From: Puffinus mauretanicus
Taxonomy: Eukaryota; Chordata; Aves; Procellariiformes; Procellariidae
NCBI GenBank assembly: GCA_023333565.1
Contig: JAJKFH010001315.1
Span: 2,332,501-2,396,500, forward strand
DNA length: 64,000 nucleotides
Direction of reading: 5' to 3'
In this document: positions 12,804 to 24,430 of the stretch, piece after piece
Layout: every line of letters starts with the position of its first letter
Numbering within the stretch: position 1 is the stretch's first letter
The notes under the pieces: model-generated
The model's database searches: none
What the model was told of the DNA's origin: nothing
The model's input: only the letters and a program-made list of their open reading frames with translations
Made by a program: the position numbers and the translations under genes

Positions 12804-15739
12804 AATTTAAAGAACCCAAACACACCCCCTCCCAAAACCCCAGCGTTTGCCAGATGTCAACAACAGCAGCAGACAAGGATTCAGGAAACCTAGAGCTTGT
12901 TCCCAAAAGTGCCAGTTATCTGATGTTCAGCGTGGTCTAGTTCCTTCTCTCACTTTTGGTTTCCTTGCTATCTTTTGCTTTCTTTGCCTTGCTAGGGAAA
13001 TTTCTTCAGAGTGGAGTTTCTTTCCACGATGTGTTCATACAGTATACATTGCAGCTGAGCCCCAACCTTCATTTGGGCCTACTGATCAGAAACAAAGTGA
13101 GAAGAGGTTAGAGCTAAACATGCTGCACCTCATAGGCAGCAAACACTATGGAAGGAGCGGCCTGACTGAGGTGGCTTGGGTGGGGATTAGCATCCCAGTC
13201 ACGTAGCCCTACAGATGACGTGATGGACTTTCTATCCGTCCTCCCTGTGTCCAGGGCAAACAGTGGTCCTAGATTCATTCCAGCAGTGGCCAGGAGAGAA
13301 AAGTTCGATTCTGCTGACTTGTCAGTCCTAAATTTGTTCAAACAGGATGTTTACTGACATTAAGGTAAATCAGATGATGAATATGAAAATACTGTAAAAG
13401 ACGAAATTGATATAAATTAGTTATGAATACATTTAGACAAAGTTCTGAAAGAGCTTTCAGTGAAGAGGAAGCAAAGCTGTTTTAAAATTATGGAAGAGAT
13501 TTTGAGAGAGATAGCAACTTTTCATCAAAAGTATTTTGCTCTCTTGTTGCATTGAAAAACCATAATTTATAGTCATTCTTTGGCTTGTTTTGCATTGTTT
13601 CATATAAGTAGCTCGTTGATATTCTTTTTTGTATATAGATGTCTGTGTGGGAAATATGAAGAATGTGAATCATGTAATGGCTGTCACTGTAGTCCAGAGG
13701 GACTAGTCATTTGTGTACATGTACATTTCGGCATCTTGCATAAAGAAATCAGAAATGACTATTTGACAATTATTCTATACAAGCTAATACCTTGCTAGTT
13801 CCTGTTTTTCTGACCAGGTTAAAGAAGTTTTATGGGTAGGAATAAATACCTGAAACTGAATTTAAAATAATTCTTCACTTGTTCAACTTGAAAATAGTGA
13901 CAGCACAATTTTGTTGTGTTGTTACTTGAAAAAGCTTTTCCTTTGCTCACACACACCAAAGCAAACATTTTCCATAGTGCTTTAAAAGAACACTACAAAT
14001 AGATGCTCTAGCACTGATCCACATTTCACTGCTGGTGGCTTCGTATCAGTTAATTGTAACTCATGTCAGTAGAGCTATTTCCAGCTGATTTACACTGACA
14101 GAAGAACAGAACCTGCTCTCCACAGCAATGTAAATACACCCAATATCTATGAAAAAGAGTACTGCTCTGCTCCATCTAATACACTGGTATTAGATTTCAA
14201 AATTACAGTCCTGTGCCTGCAAGCTCTTGTCTTTCCTGTCTCTCATCTCCTCACTCCGTGCAGCAGCTCTCCAGAATGAGGACCGAGACCTAAGTGACCA
14301 TGTGTGTTCCTGACGTGTCCAACACAGCTACTGCTTTCAAGAGTAGGTCAATGCCTCTTTAGATTCTTTTGACAGAGTGCCCTTGGGATGCAACTTTTTA
14401 TTAGCTACAGGCAGTTTTCTTAAGCACTTTGATTAAAATATGACTAAAGAGGTATTCTGGCAATTTTGCTTTTGTTTCTATTTAACCATGAAAAAAAAAG
14501 GAAGGGAAAAAAATGTTTTGCTGAATTGCATGACCTCATGGATATATTTCATGTTCCTCATTGAAATGTGGTTAAAATAATCTTGTATTTAACCAGTTCC
14601 AAACCTTCAAATAGCAACGTATTTGGTTTTTTTTTTAAACGTCAACTTAAAAGACAGGCTATTTTTTTCCTTTGGCTGTATTTATCAAATACTTACATAT
14701 ACAAAACATTCATCATTAATTAATATGAGCACTGTAATTCATATAAAACAATTACAGCATTTAGAGTGTTTAGAGGAGCTACTATTGCTGCCTTAGCCCT
14801 TTTAAAAAATATACTCCCCAAAGGACAAAATGTGATCTATTAATATGTATGTATTATTACTTTTTTGTAACTCTAAGACTGCTGATGTCTGTGAATATGG
14901 AGGCATTTATAGGTTATAGACGGTCCGTTAGTTGACTTGCAGTTCTAAGTGCAGTATTTTCTAAAACCTAAAAAGCAATATTAATTATCCTCTGTCTATA
15001 GTAGAGCATATAATATATTTTCTTATGGAGATTTCACATTTCCTGTGATCCTGCAATAGCAACACTTGAACTTGTTAGGTTATTTAGAATAATTGGCAAC
15101 ACAGGGATTAAAAATTTCTTGTTGACTGCTAATTGCACAAATTATTAAAAATAATTCATCTTACATCACTCTAGCCTTTAAGCAGCTTTCTTACTTCTTT
15201 AGAATCTAGCAGTTCTGAGCTAATACATTCCCAGCAGAAGGAGTTTACCCCCTTGTTGCATTGCAATTGAAGGGTAGAATCTTTATGCGCAAAGGCTTGT
15301 AAAAGGAAAAACTGAGCTAATTCAATAATGTATACATTCTTCCCAAACTAAAATGAAGTATTTTTAATTTATTTTCTATTCTATACTTTATTCAGCCTTA
15401 TTCAAAAGTATCTTGTGTCCTAGCTGTTTAATGGGGTTAATATAAAAGGTTTGTTACACAGGTCTCGAACTGCAGGGAAATTATGGCTCCTTTTAAATGT
15501 ATTAAGTGTAGTCCGTTTGCTTTTTATAAATGAAATAAAAGAACTACTTAAAAAATTTTCAATTCTTCTCCATGATCAGTCTATTGTCACATGCATTTGG
15601 CATTCATTATATGTTAGCCCCAGGCGCCTCCAGTCTTGTACTCAGGCCAGCAGTAATTTGGTTTATAGAGATCATATGGCAGGGAAACAGACCTTGAAAG
15701 ACAGAACTCTAAGAAGCATATTTGATGAATTTCCTATGA
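12804..15739. other. Non-coding spacer of mixed composition
   Basis: No supported gene is present. A plus-strand frame at 12847-13206 (119 codons) and a short cysteine-rich stretch in the frame at 13580-13798 were examined and not accepted. Simple T-rich and A-rich runs occur at 14.49-14.51 and 14.63 kb. The remainder is ordinary AT-rich sequence. Confidence 0.55.
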
Positions 15740-15754
15740 TTTGAGTCTGGGTTT

Positions 15755-15945
15755 ATTCTTTCCTGTTGCGGAGCAGACACCCTACAGCACACGCGCTGAG
15801 GCCCGATGCGCCTGAGCAAGGGGCCAATTAAATGACAATATGCGCACTGTTTTTTCGCACATCTCGGGTTGCGTTTCCTATCGGAGAAAGGGAAGGGATG
15901 ATGGGAGGGGGAGGAGAGGAAGAAAAAGGGGGGCCTTGTAAAGGA
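15755..15945. promoter_or_regulatory. CpG cluster next to a purine-rich tract
   Basis: Between about 15765 and 15885 there are ten CpG dinucleotides (for example ACGCGC, CCGATGCGCC, ATGCGCAC, TTTCGCAC, ATCTCGGG, TTGCGTTTCC, TATCGGAG). CpG is scarce in the surrounding AT-rich DNA, so the contrast is striking. The AATTAAAT motif sits inside the cluster. An almost pure purine tract follows at about 15882-15932, with 30 uninterrupted purines from 15903. Retained CpG beside a purine tract suits a small CpG island, an alternative promoter or a constrained regulatory element. No TATA box or open frame connects it to a gene, so strand and target are unknown. Confidence 0.4.
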
Positions 15946-16110
15946 TCCAAATATGGGCAGGAAACCACACAGAGTGAAGGTTGCCTTTGTCATTAACAAT
16001 TAATGTAACCACGAACGCTGAAAAAAAATATGCTGTGGCTGCTAGTGGCAGTGGCGCAGCCAGCGCAGCATGTCTCCTGTCTGCCCTTCTTCCCAGCAAG
16101 GCTGGCATCC

Positions 16111-16740
16111 TGGTGCAACCAGCTCCAAGGCCTCTGCTGCTCTAGCAGATGAACCAGCAACTGTTTAACCCTCATGCCCAGATGGGTCCCAGTCCTTATT
16201 TGAGTGTGCCTAACAGGTTGTAGAAGTGGCAGAAATGGATCTCAGAAATTTCCATAGTCAAATGGTTTTTTGCCATTAGGTCTTACCCTTTTGATCTGCA
16301 TACTAGAGTCCCTTGTGGCTTTATAGGCGATAGTGTGAACTAATGCTCTTGGATGACGTGGGAGATGTTTGCGTATACTTCACTGAATGCCAAATTAGGC
16401 CTGAGCTAAGTGGGACTAAGCTGGTGAGGCTGGAGTTTGATACCCTTTCTTATATTCAGCAACGCTTTGGTTACTGGCATCGATGGAATGCCTTAAGTAG
16501 GAAGCTTACTAACCACTATAAGCAAACAGATACAAATGTATACCTAAACAGGCAGTTACGCTTCCTACTCGGGGGTCCCTGGGTGCCGTGTGCCGTTACA
16601 CCCAAGCAACAGCACAGACACATGCACACGTGTAGGGGAAATTTCACTCTGGGTTTTATTTCTTTTTAAAGTCCTAATTTCTTTGATGATGTCCAGAGAC
16701 TGTCCAGGTCCCTTTGGGTTTTTTTTTGATTGATTTTAAT
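16111..16740. other. Non-coding sequence of moderate GC
   Basis: Less AT-rich than the neighbouring spacer. A 108-codon plus-strand frame at 16343-16669 shows no recognisable domain and is probably a chance frame. The part at 16570-16640 is rich in CA and CACGTG-like steps. No transposon is recognised. Confidence 0.5.
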
Positions 16741-16809
16741 TCCTTTTCCCCTCCTCACTTCTCCTTTCCTCTCCCTTGCCCTTCTCTTTCCCCAACCCCC
16801 ACCTTTTTG
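16741..16809. repeat. Polypyrimidine tract
   Basis: About 69 bases that are nearly all C and T on the plus strand, with only five purines. It mirrors the purine tract 0.8 kb upstream, so the two flank the intervening segment with opposite strand asymmetry. Such tracts can form triplex DNA or act as pyrimidine-rich protein-binding sites. No splice-acceptor AG with an open exon follows closely. Confidence 0.75.
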
Positions 16810-16839
16810 TAGTAGTTTATAAACGCCACTTTTCATTAA

Positions 16840-17300
16840 TGTGACCAAAATGTCATCAAGTAGTTTAATGCTCTTTAATGTCCTTGTATCGTTTACGTTT
16901 TTTGAACAGTGTGGAAATGAATCCCATCTGTGGGTTTGCTAACATCAAAAAAGTTTGACAGGCTATTTAGACGTGCTACTTCACATTGCATTAGCGTGTA
17001 CAATGTCAGAGAGGCAGGAGCCAGAGTGAGGCCATACCGCGCCACCTCACTCCTGACCCCTCCTAGAACTGCTCTGAAAGTGACAGATCACTTACCTCAG
17101 AAAATCAAAGTCAATTGTGAAGTATCTTGGCCTGGACAGGAGCCCAGAGGCCCCAGGAAAAGTGTGAAGCCTAAATAAAAAAAGGCAAAATCATGCTGGA
17201 AAAAACCAAAAACCAAATCAAACCCATCCTCTCTTCCTTGCTAGCGCCAAGAGATCTTTGTAATATCAGTTGGGCAAGTGGACGTGCTCTAATGTTGTCT
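16840..17300. promoter_or_regulatory. Candidate conserved non-coding element
   Basis: A stretch with little low-complexity sequence, several CpGs and a mix of motifs (TTTGACAGGC, ACGTGC, TTGCATTAGCGTG, ACAATG). The 82-codon frame at 16930-17178 lies in it but has no recognisable domain. The texture resembles constrained regulatory sequence more than neutral spacer. This is an inference without alignment. Confidence 0.3.
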
Positions 17301-17619
17301 GATGGTTCATTTTTATTTGTGACGGGATTTTTTGTTTTTCTTATGGATGGTTAAATGCTTCCAAAGTTGTCTGGTTACATTTTTCAGGGTTTTTTTTTTT
17401 TAAATTTGTTTATTTTTGCATATTGGCCAACCAAAAAATCTTGTTTCTAAAATAGGTGATACCATGCCATCTTATTAAGGCCTGTACCTGCCCTTGGAAA
17501 GGCTTATCATGATCTTTTTTTCAACACTCAAGACTTCTTGAGGTGATACTTAAAGCTTGTATGTACCCCCTCTGCAATACCCTATGCAAGTTAATACATA
17601 TCAGGAAAGTATAATTTCA

Positions 17620-18120
17620 TATTTTTTCAACCCGTATTTGTGTTAATGTCTCATAAACAAGGCTCGTGGATTTAACTTACTCTTTAGTATGTGATGGGTG
17701 TATTTTAAATTTCTATGGCTTTGTGCCATGAGAGTGACGTGCCCCCCTTTTAAGGCATTTACTGTAAAAAGAGATGTGGCTTTTTATTTCAGGAAAACAA
17801 AAGCTTCTGTTCTTCCTGAGACACAGGGAACAGCACAGAGTGCAATTTAACTGTTAATCATTATGGATAAATGGATAATAATTTCCACCTCTGAGTGCAC
17901 TAGGATTGCCAGTTTTTTAAACCCTCCCCCATAGTGCATTTGCATACACAAATATAATTTAATTTTAAGTAGGAATGTAAATAAATAACCTTGTATAGTG
18001 GCATCAAGTTTTCAAAGCCAAGGTAATCTTTTATAAGCATGAAATAAAAATGCCTTTAAGGCCATTACTGTAAGTGTACAAGTCCTTTAGACTTTAAGAA
18101 TTGGGTTTGTGTGAGACAAC
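17620..18120. promoter_or_regulatory. Candidate conserved enhancer with POU octamer
   Basis: The block contains an exact octamer ATTTGCAT at 17938-17945 (POU-factor site), a GTTAATCATTA motif near 17853 (HNF1/homeodomain-like) followed by GGATAA and GGATAATAA, and further AT-rich homeodomain-type cores. Dense motifs in sequence largely free of microsatellites and transposons are typical of vertebrate developmental enhancers. Strand and target cannot be assigned. Confidence 0.35.
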
Positions 18121-18746
18121 ATACAATTCCGTTGGTAGTTGTGTCACACTGAAAGAGTAAAATACAAAGTATGGAAACAGTGAATAATGCACCTTATTTT
18201 ACTCTTAAGTTGGTAGGATCATGATAATTTCACTAAAGGCAGGATGAAATTGGCACCATTTCATGCCTTGATCTAAGCACTATTTACACAGAGTCAAGAT
18301 CCAAACATAAAGGAGGAGACAATCAAGGTTACTTTTAAATTCATTTAGCAAACACATGCATTTGAGATGCAATTCTAATTGTTTGATCTTGTGGTTTTTA
18401 TGCTAAATGTGGATAAACACAATGGACTCTCTTACATTTTTCAAATGAATTTTAGGCAAAAGAAGCACATGGATTTTCCTTAAACATTTCATAGGAGACA
18501 AGGAAAGAAACCCTAAAGTTTATTTTAGAAGCATTTCCAAGTAGCAAAATCCAATCTTTTCACTCATGATGACTCGTGGTCTCTTGCTGTTTTGAAATCT
18601 GAAACATAGCTTCAAGTCCATTCAATCCAGGAAGAATAAACCATGCAGTCACAAAGCTGTAGTTCCGTAAGAAAGCTGTAAGGCCTCACTGAAAATGGAG
18701 CAGGCAAATTATGGGTGTGCTATTAGAATGAGAATTTATGTTCTTT

Positions 18747-18765
18747 ACACACACACACGCACAAA
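18747..18765. repeat. CA dinucleotide microsatellite
   Basis: A CACACACA run with one CG interruption, preceded by TTTA. Confidence 0.8.
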
Positions 18766-19135
18766 CCTCATGTATAGAGAGCAGATAGATTCCTCTGAAA
18801 AACTAACCCAACCATGAAGAAACCTCAAAAATTACCATTGGGCCAAAAAATTAAGCAAAGCTTCAGTATAAGAGCTTAATCGCGGAGTTGTTGTTCTGAA
18901 TCACAGTTAGAATCAATGAAGTGCTCATGTCTTTCCAAACGTGCTTTGGGGATTTTGGAATAATTTAGCTAGGTACTTGCAGCTATGCGGGGCAGTGAAT
19001 ACAAGGCCTGAAATAGCATGCTGCTCGCTTCAAGCTATTTCTGCTATCATACTGGGCCTCATTCACCATTGCCTTGCTTTCTGTTGTTAATTACACCACA
19101 GCTAGTGGATATGAAATTATACCCTCTTGAATACT

Positions 19136-19145
19136 GGGGGGGGGG
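19136..19145. repeat. G10 homopolymer
   Basis: Ten consecutive G residues, probably length-variable, just upstream of the old CR1 relic. Confidence 0.85.
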
Positions 19146-19162
19146 TGCAGCCATTAGTACTC

Positions 19163-20020
19163 ATTAAAAGTAAGATCAGAAGGGACCTTAAATATGTCCT
19201 TTGCTATGGGCTAAATGACAGATCCAGCCTCAAAGTTGGATTGATTATACCTAAACTGCTTGCTTTAAAAGCCAGCAGGCTTGGGAATTCCACAGTGTTT
19301 CTAGTTATTCAGGTATTAGCCTACCATCACTACTGGAAGACTGTATTCCCTAATGCCCAACCTACATCTCCCGTGATGCAACTGAAGCCTGTCCAGAGTG
19401 GACAAGGAGAACAATTATTCCTCGCTGCTTTGGAGCTATCTTTTCTGTATTTGAATATTGCCTTCATACTTCTCTTCAGTCATCTTTTTTCAGACTAAAG
19501 AACCCTAGTTCTTTCAGTCTTTCTTCAGAGAATGTGTTTTCCAGATCATTCTTGTTGTTCTCCAGTGGGCTAAATGGAGGCTGCTTTCTATTCAAATGTG
19601 ATGCCCCAGCCCAGATACTGTATTCCAGTTGTGGCCATAACACAAAGTGAAGTGTAAAAACTCTCTTATGTGTCTTTCTGATGATATTCCTGTTTATGCT
19701 TATGCCAGTGTACTGGGTTTTTTTTGCGATTTTTTTTTCCCCCTATCCCAACCATAGCACTGCTGACTAATGTTCTACTTATGACCCATGACACCCACTC
19801 CTTTGAATCATTTTTGGCAAAATTGCTACCTCTTGGCTTTTTCCAACTGGCGTTTAGAACATTGGGCATTCCCAAATGATATGTTTATTTTTAGGTCGCT
19901 AGATATCAGGTTCATTTTGAACTCTAGTTCTGATGCCCACAGCCTCTCCTCCTAGTTAGGTGGCAGCTGCAAATTTAGTGTGTGCTAATTCATCATTAAG
20001 ATCATCATCTTTGCATTGTG
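19163..20020 (-). mobile_element. Ancient CR1-type LINE relic, about 0.86 kb
   Basis: The plus strand reads, in order, like the reverse complement of an old CR1-family 3' region: AGATCAGAAGGGACC at the left, a block of the type GAAGACTGTATTCCC TAATGCCCAACC near 19340, AAGAACCCTAGTTCTTTCAGTCTTTC near 19497, a TTGTTGTTCTCCAG block near 19550, ATGCCCCAGCCCAGATACTG then TATTCCAGTTGTGGCC near 19600-19635, and a GCTGACTAATGTTC block near 19760. The element runs on the minus strand with its 3' end at the left. It is heavily diverged, with indels and stops, and carries no intact reverse transcriptase. The plus-strand 123-codon frame at 19127-19498 is antisense to it and is not a gene. The right edge is uncertain by about 50 bases. 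Confidence 0.75.
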
Positions 20021-21185
20021 TACAAAACTGCCTAGATTTTACTTCTCTCTGATTTCCTAGAAAGTACCCTCAAATAGATTTTTTTAGAGCACAGCACTTT
20101 CTCAGCTTGTACTATGTTTGGGCTGCAAGTAAGCAGAGGTGACATGTAAGTTCTCAAGACTATATCGACAGTGAAAAAGAAAACTGAATGACATCAGGTA
20201 GATAAATATGAAAATTTTCTGTTTATAAATTTAAAATTAAATGGGAATACACTGGCTATGCAGATAAACATAAGCCATTTACAAAGAAGATATTACGTAA
20301 CAAACCCAGGAGACTTGACTCCATTTCTCTGTATTTGTATTTAGACTGTATTCGACTGCATTTCTCTGGATACACAAAACTGAATTGTAATTGCCAACAA
20401 CTGCTAGCTATCTAGACTATATATCTATGAAGAAAACAAAAGAGAAAAAGCTTCTACCAAAGTTGGAAAGACTTGCTGTTACCCTTGTGCAAAATTTTGA
20501 TGGAAATGAAGAAAAATAGTAACGTTTGTAGCATTCTTAAACAGATAACTTGACTTTATGTGATGAATGAGCTTGCTGAGAGTTGAATGTTGTAGAGAAA
20601 AAAATAAATTTACAAATGAAAATGTTATTCTCATTTAAAAGTTCCTACTAGAAGTACTCAACAGGATGGGTATTTATTGAAAAGCATTCATTTTTGAAGA
20701 GAATATTTGTTTAATCAAAAGCTTCTCATTAGATGCCATAGAGCACTTGATTTTAAGCCCAGCTCTATCCTATCAAAAATGAAAACGTGAAGACGGCATG
20801 TCTTTTCTTCCTCCCCCTAGGCTAGACAGTAGTTTGGTCTGTGGCACAAACTAGAGCTGCTTCAGAATAGTGCGTACAGGCCAATTCATCCGTACTGGAT
20901 TAAGGGGCTGTTGTGGGAGAAAGCTCTTGAACTTCAGCAGCACTTTGTCCCTGTATCTGATATATGGCAAATTTTGAGACTTCTGCGGCAGGTGAAGAGG
21001 GACAGGAAAATAGTTTTAAAACCAGTTTTAATACTATCTCCTAGCAATATTGAAGATAGTATAGGGAAGTGGCAAGACAATGGGCATGGTGTTCTCTCCA
21101 TAGTCTTTGTTTCTGAGAATAGAGACTACTGCTTTCTGTATCAACTGATGGGTTTTTAGGCAGTATGTACTACTACAGGGTACCT

Positions 21186-21235
21186 GTTTTTATACCTATA
21201 GTGTATAGGTATAGCTAGTTTTTATACCTATAGTG
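21186..21235. repeat. 18-bp direct repeat with internal perfect palindrome
   Basis: GTTTTTATACCTATAGTG occurs exactly at 21186-21203 and again at 21218-21235. The first copy is also half of a perfect inverted repeat: TATACCTATA (21191-21200), a 3-base spacer, then TATAGGTATA (21204-21213). The unit TATACCTATA is thus present three times in 50 bases in alternating orientation. This could be a local template-switch product or a protein-binding cluster. Confidence 0.85.
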
Positions 21236-21469
21236 AATATTTTAAAAGAATATTTTCATTGAACATAAAGTAAAATACTCTCATCGAAAGACTTTTGTGA
21301 TTTGTTTTGGGGAATCTGTAACAGGTAGCTTGTTATAGAAAACTGTTGAGGAAAAATAATGCTATTTCATTGTTTTTACTGCGTAATAGTCAATGTTTTT
21401 TGATAGGTCTACAGCTATCATCTCCATTTTTCACTTGCTTGCCTGTTATTGTTTTCTTTTTTTTTATTC

Positions 21470-21482
21470 TTTTTTTTTTTTT
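21470..21482. repeat. T13 homopolymer in a T-rich stretch
   Basis: Thirteen T residues preceded by a nine-T run (21457-21465) with a short interruption. Confidence 0.85.
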
Positions 21483-21827
21483 GTGCCACAATACCTAAGC
21501 TTATGATTTATTTTATTTTCATACAGTTAGCAAAATATTGTGCTAGGTGTGAATGCCCAGTAAAGTATATAACAATGAGGTTATATAAATGAACTGTAAC
21601 CCTAGAATAATCAGGATTTATTATGTGAATAAAGAGGTCAGCAACTGCCAGTCTGACCTTAATTCTTTGAACAATATTGCTTGATGAAAAGCTTTGGTTA
21701 TAAAGCTAGTTAGGAGGCTAATGTGGCCTGTTATAACAAGGACAAGACAAGGGAGGGCTTGCAGGGTATGCGAAGTAAATGTAAGTATGCAGCTCTGTCA
21801 ACTGCTGTTCCTGCCACTTCAGCATTT

Positions 21828-21841
21828 AAAAAAAAAAAAAA
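21828..21841. repeat. A14 homopolymer
   Basis: Fourteen consecutive A residues after AGCATTT. No retrocopy is recognisable upstream. Confidence 0.85.
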
Positions 21842-23780
21842 TTAAAGAAGAAAACCTGCAACTACTTTCCAATGTTGTACATAACGTTGCAATGTTGCTC
21901 CTGTTTTGCTAGTTTTTTTAAAAAAATCCATTAAACTATCATGTATCCCTATTAAGATGTTTGCTTGGCAGAGATAATATTGGGTCAAGCTTGGATGTTA
22001 TTTGCAGCACACTTCAAATTTCTGGAAAATAAAATACAAATTAAACAATTGGTGAAGCAGGAGACAGCTGGGGATATAAGAAGAGTGGTAAAGGACAGGG
22101 AAAGAGGAACATCTCAAGTATCAAAAAAACTTGTGTGACTGGGTGCAGTGAAGAATGTCTCCTGTCCCAATGAGCCCGCACTGATTTAGCCTGGACCTCT
22201 GTTTGCATCATATTGAGTACAGCTTCTGCCCTTCGGTGGACTTAAAATAGTCCATTGTATCTGTGTGGTCATTTAAATAGAATACCTTAGTTAAGATACT
22301 TGATCTTTCATGCTTAATGAGAGATGACTTTCTTTTCACTCCAGTAATATTCTGAGGACTCACTACATTTTAACAATCTAAAAGAAGCAATCTTGAAGAA
22401 TCCCTCTTCCTTACTAGGACACTAAAGCTGGTAGTAAATCCAGATTTTAAAAATTATTTGTATTCTCTATATTTGGGACAGCAGATAATCTTTTCTTTCT
22501 GTGATAAGAAACATATTGTCACATTGTTGTAACGGTAAAGCATCTTTCATATTATTTTATAATTTAAAATATTTATCCTGTTTGATTTAAATTAATCTGT
22601 TATGTGACCCTATCATGACATTTACTTGATAGAGGTAAGATGGAACATGTATGAATGGTGCTTGAAGCTCATTTCAAATTTTTTTTTTCCAAGTAAAACA
22701 AAAAAGAAACACGGACCTAAGCAAGGTTATATAGAATATTAAGTCCAGTGCCTCCCCTCTACCCCTCAGCTGCATATGGATGTGCAGTAAGCATTTAGTC
22801 CAGAAGGGTCCATACGGTATTGACTTTGCACTCCTTGCATAGCCACAAAATTGCTTCTTAGTGTTCTACCAAATATTTGAGACTTATAGTAAAAGATCAA
22901 AAGATTTTTAATACATATATGTATGTGCACATGCACCATGAAAAGAAAGTAGACCATAAATATCTCTATAAGTATCTCTGATGTATGCATTCTTTACAGT
23001 TGTAGAAGATTGCTTAAGCAAAATTCCACAATGTTCATAGAAAGAACCTGGTACATAAAGAGAAGCAGAGAATTATAACATTTTAACTGTATTTGTTTTA
23101 TATAAAGGTCTCACAACACAAAGTTACCATAACTTAGTAGATTCTTAGATGATCCTGAACACTGTAGTATCAAGGCTCATAGCAATCCTGAATGGACAAA
23201 AAGCTGTTGAAACTCAGCATATATTGCTGGAATACTTATTGAAGAGGTAACTTTTAGCCCAGCTGGCAAAATACCTCATTCTGATGAAAATACAAACACC
23301 AACGATGTTTTAGCAAGATGTAGTACTATTTAGGAAATTCAACAGGATCTTAAAGGGAATTACATTCATATTGAAAGGTACCCTTGAAGTCTTAAAATGC
23401 ATTGGTTCTTCTTTTGAGTTATATGCTCTAATAAAGCTGTCAGCATTTTGGCTTCCCTTTTTAGCAAAAATGTAAGCATCCCTGTGAACTGGTTTGAATT
23501 CATTTTGGGTTGGAGATTCTCTCTCAATCTCAGCAGGGGTAGTAGGCTATGATTCATAACATACGCCTTAGTTGGAGTCTCCTATTCCTATTTGGACTTG
23601 TCAGTTTACCTGAATAGTTTTCTTTCTTGTAAAATGCCATAAAAAGTCACTTGATTTACTGAATTCTTGACAGGATTCCATGGTTAATATTAGATTTCCT
23701 CTCTAGAACACAAATGTAGTTGTAAAATTGACTATAGAAGAAGTTGGTTATTGTGAACCGAAATGTCTAAGGCATGAAGA

Positions 23781-23809
23781 GAGCGTCAGGAAATACACCC
23801 CTGACGCTC
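23781..23809. repeat. Perfect 10-bp hairpin with CpG in the stem
   Basis: GAGCGTCAGG (23781-23790) is followed by a 9-base loop and the exact reverse complement CCTGACGCTC (23800-23809). The stem is 60-70 percent GC within AT-rich DNA and has retained a CpG on each arm. Confidence 0.85.
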
Positions 23810-24039
23810 ACAGCATTTGATCTGAACTGCACTTTGGGTAAGAGGTAGTATGCCTTTTCCCTCATCTTCTCTGCTTGGGACCCACTGGCTATTCATCTTG
23901 AAATCAATGCCAAAAATCCCAATGACTTCAACAAAAACCAGGCTGGCCCATATTTTATAAAAGCAGCTAACATGCATAGCAGAAACTTGGCCAAATTCTC
24001 CATGCTTTAGTAAGGTAAAATTTCCACTAATGAAATGGG

Positions 24040-24430
24040 TCCTTCTTCTTGAAAGCCGATAAATCCAAACAACATTGCAAATCTCTGCACTTTCAAGGTC
24101 TGAAACGTCTTTTTGTCTTCGCCTTCATTTCTGGCTATTTCCAATGGATAAGACTGTCTCTGAAACACAGTGATTTATTTCATTTTAGACCACAGCATTT
24201 CTCTTTCCCTTTCTCTTAGACCTGTGACTATACAATGTGATAGCATTTCAATAGCCTTTCCTCTTCCCGTGGTTTCTTTTTTTAAGAGGGAAAAAAGGAA
24301 GAGACTATGCATCCCTGTATTATAGAAATAATTACAGCTGCATTATTGAAACTGTAATTTTACTAGCCTTGTACAACCAGAATGTTAACACTGCTCTAAA
24401 AATGTGCAGAGATATACATCTGCATTTAAC
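24040..24430. promoter_or_regulatory. Candidate regulatory element, homeodomain-motif rich
   Basis: This contains ATAATTACAGCTGCATTATTG, in which a TAATTA homeodomain core abuts a CAGCTG E-box, followed closely by CTGTAATTTTAC. It also has a purine-rich patch at about 24284-24306. The juxtaposition of E-box and homeodomain cores is typical of neural or muscle enhancers. The call rests on motif inspection only and has no strand. Confidence 0.25.

Larger units (their letters stand above)
18121..19162. other. AT-rich spacer
   Basis: No gene or transposon is recognised. It includes a short CA repeat at 18747-18765 and a run of ten G residues at 19136-19145. Confidence 0.6.

Noticed and set aside
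12847..13206. 119-codon frame next to a T20 tract, considered as a processed pseudogene
   Set aside because: No recognisable parent protein, no target-site duplication seen, and the T tract is on the wrong side for a plus-strand retrocopy.
13580..13798. 72-codon plus-strand frame with a cysteine-rich stretch (CLCGKYEECESCNGCHC)
   Set aside because: The cysteine spacing matches no domain I know, there is no signal peptide or exon boundary of note, and the rest of the frame is low-complexity hydrophobic. Chance is the simpler explanation.
19127..19498. 123-codon plus-strand frame
   Set aside because: It starts at a G10 run and lies antisense to the old CR1 relic, so it is repeat-derived and not a gene.
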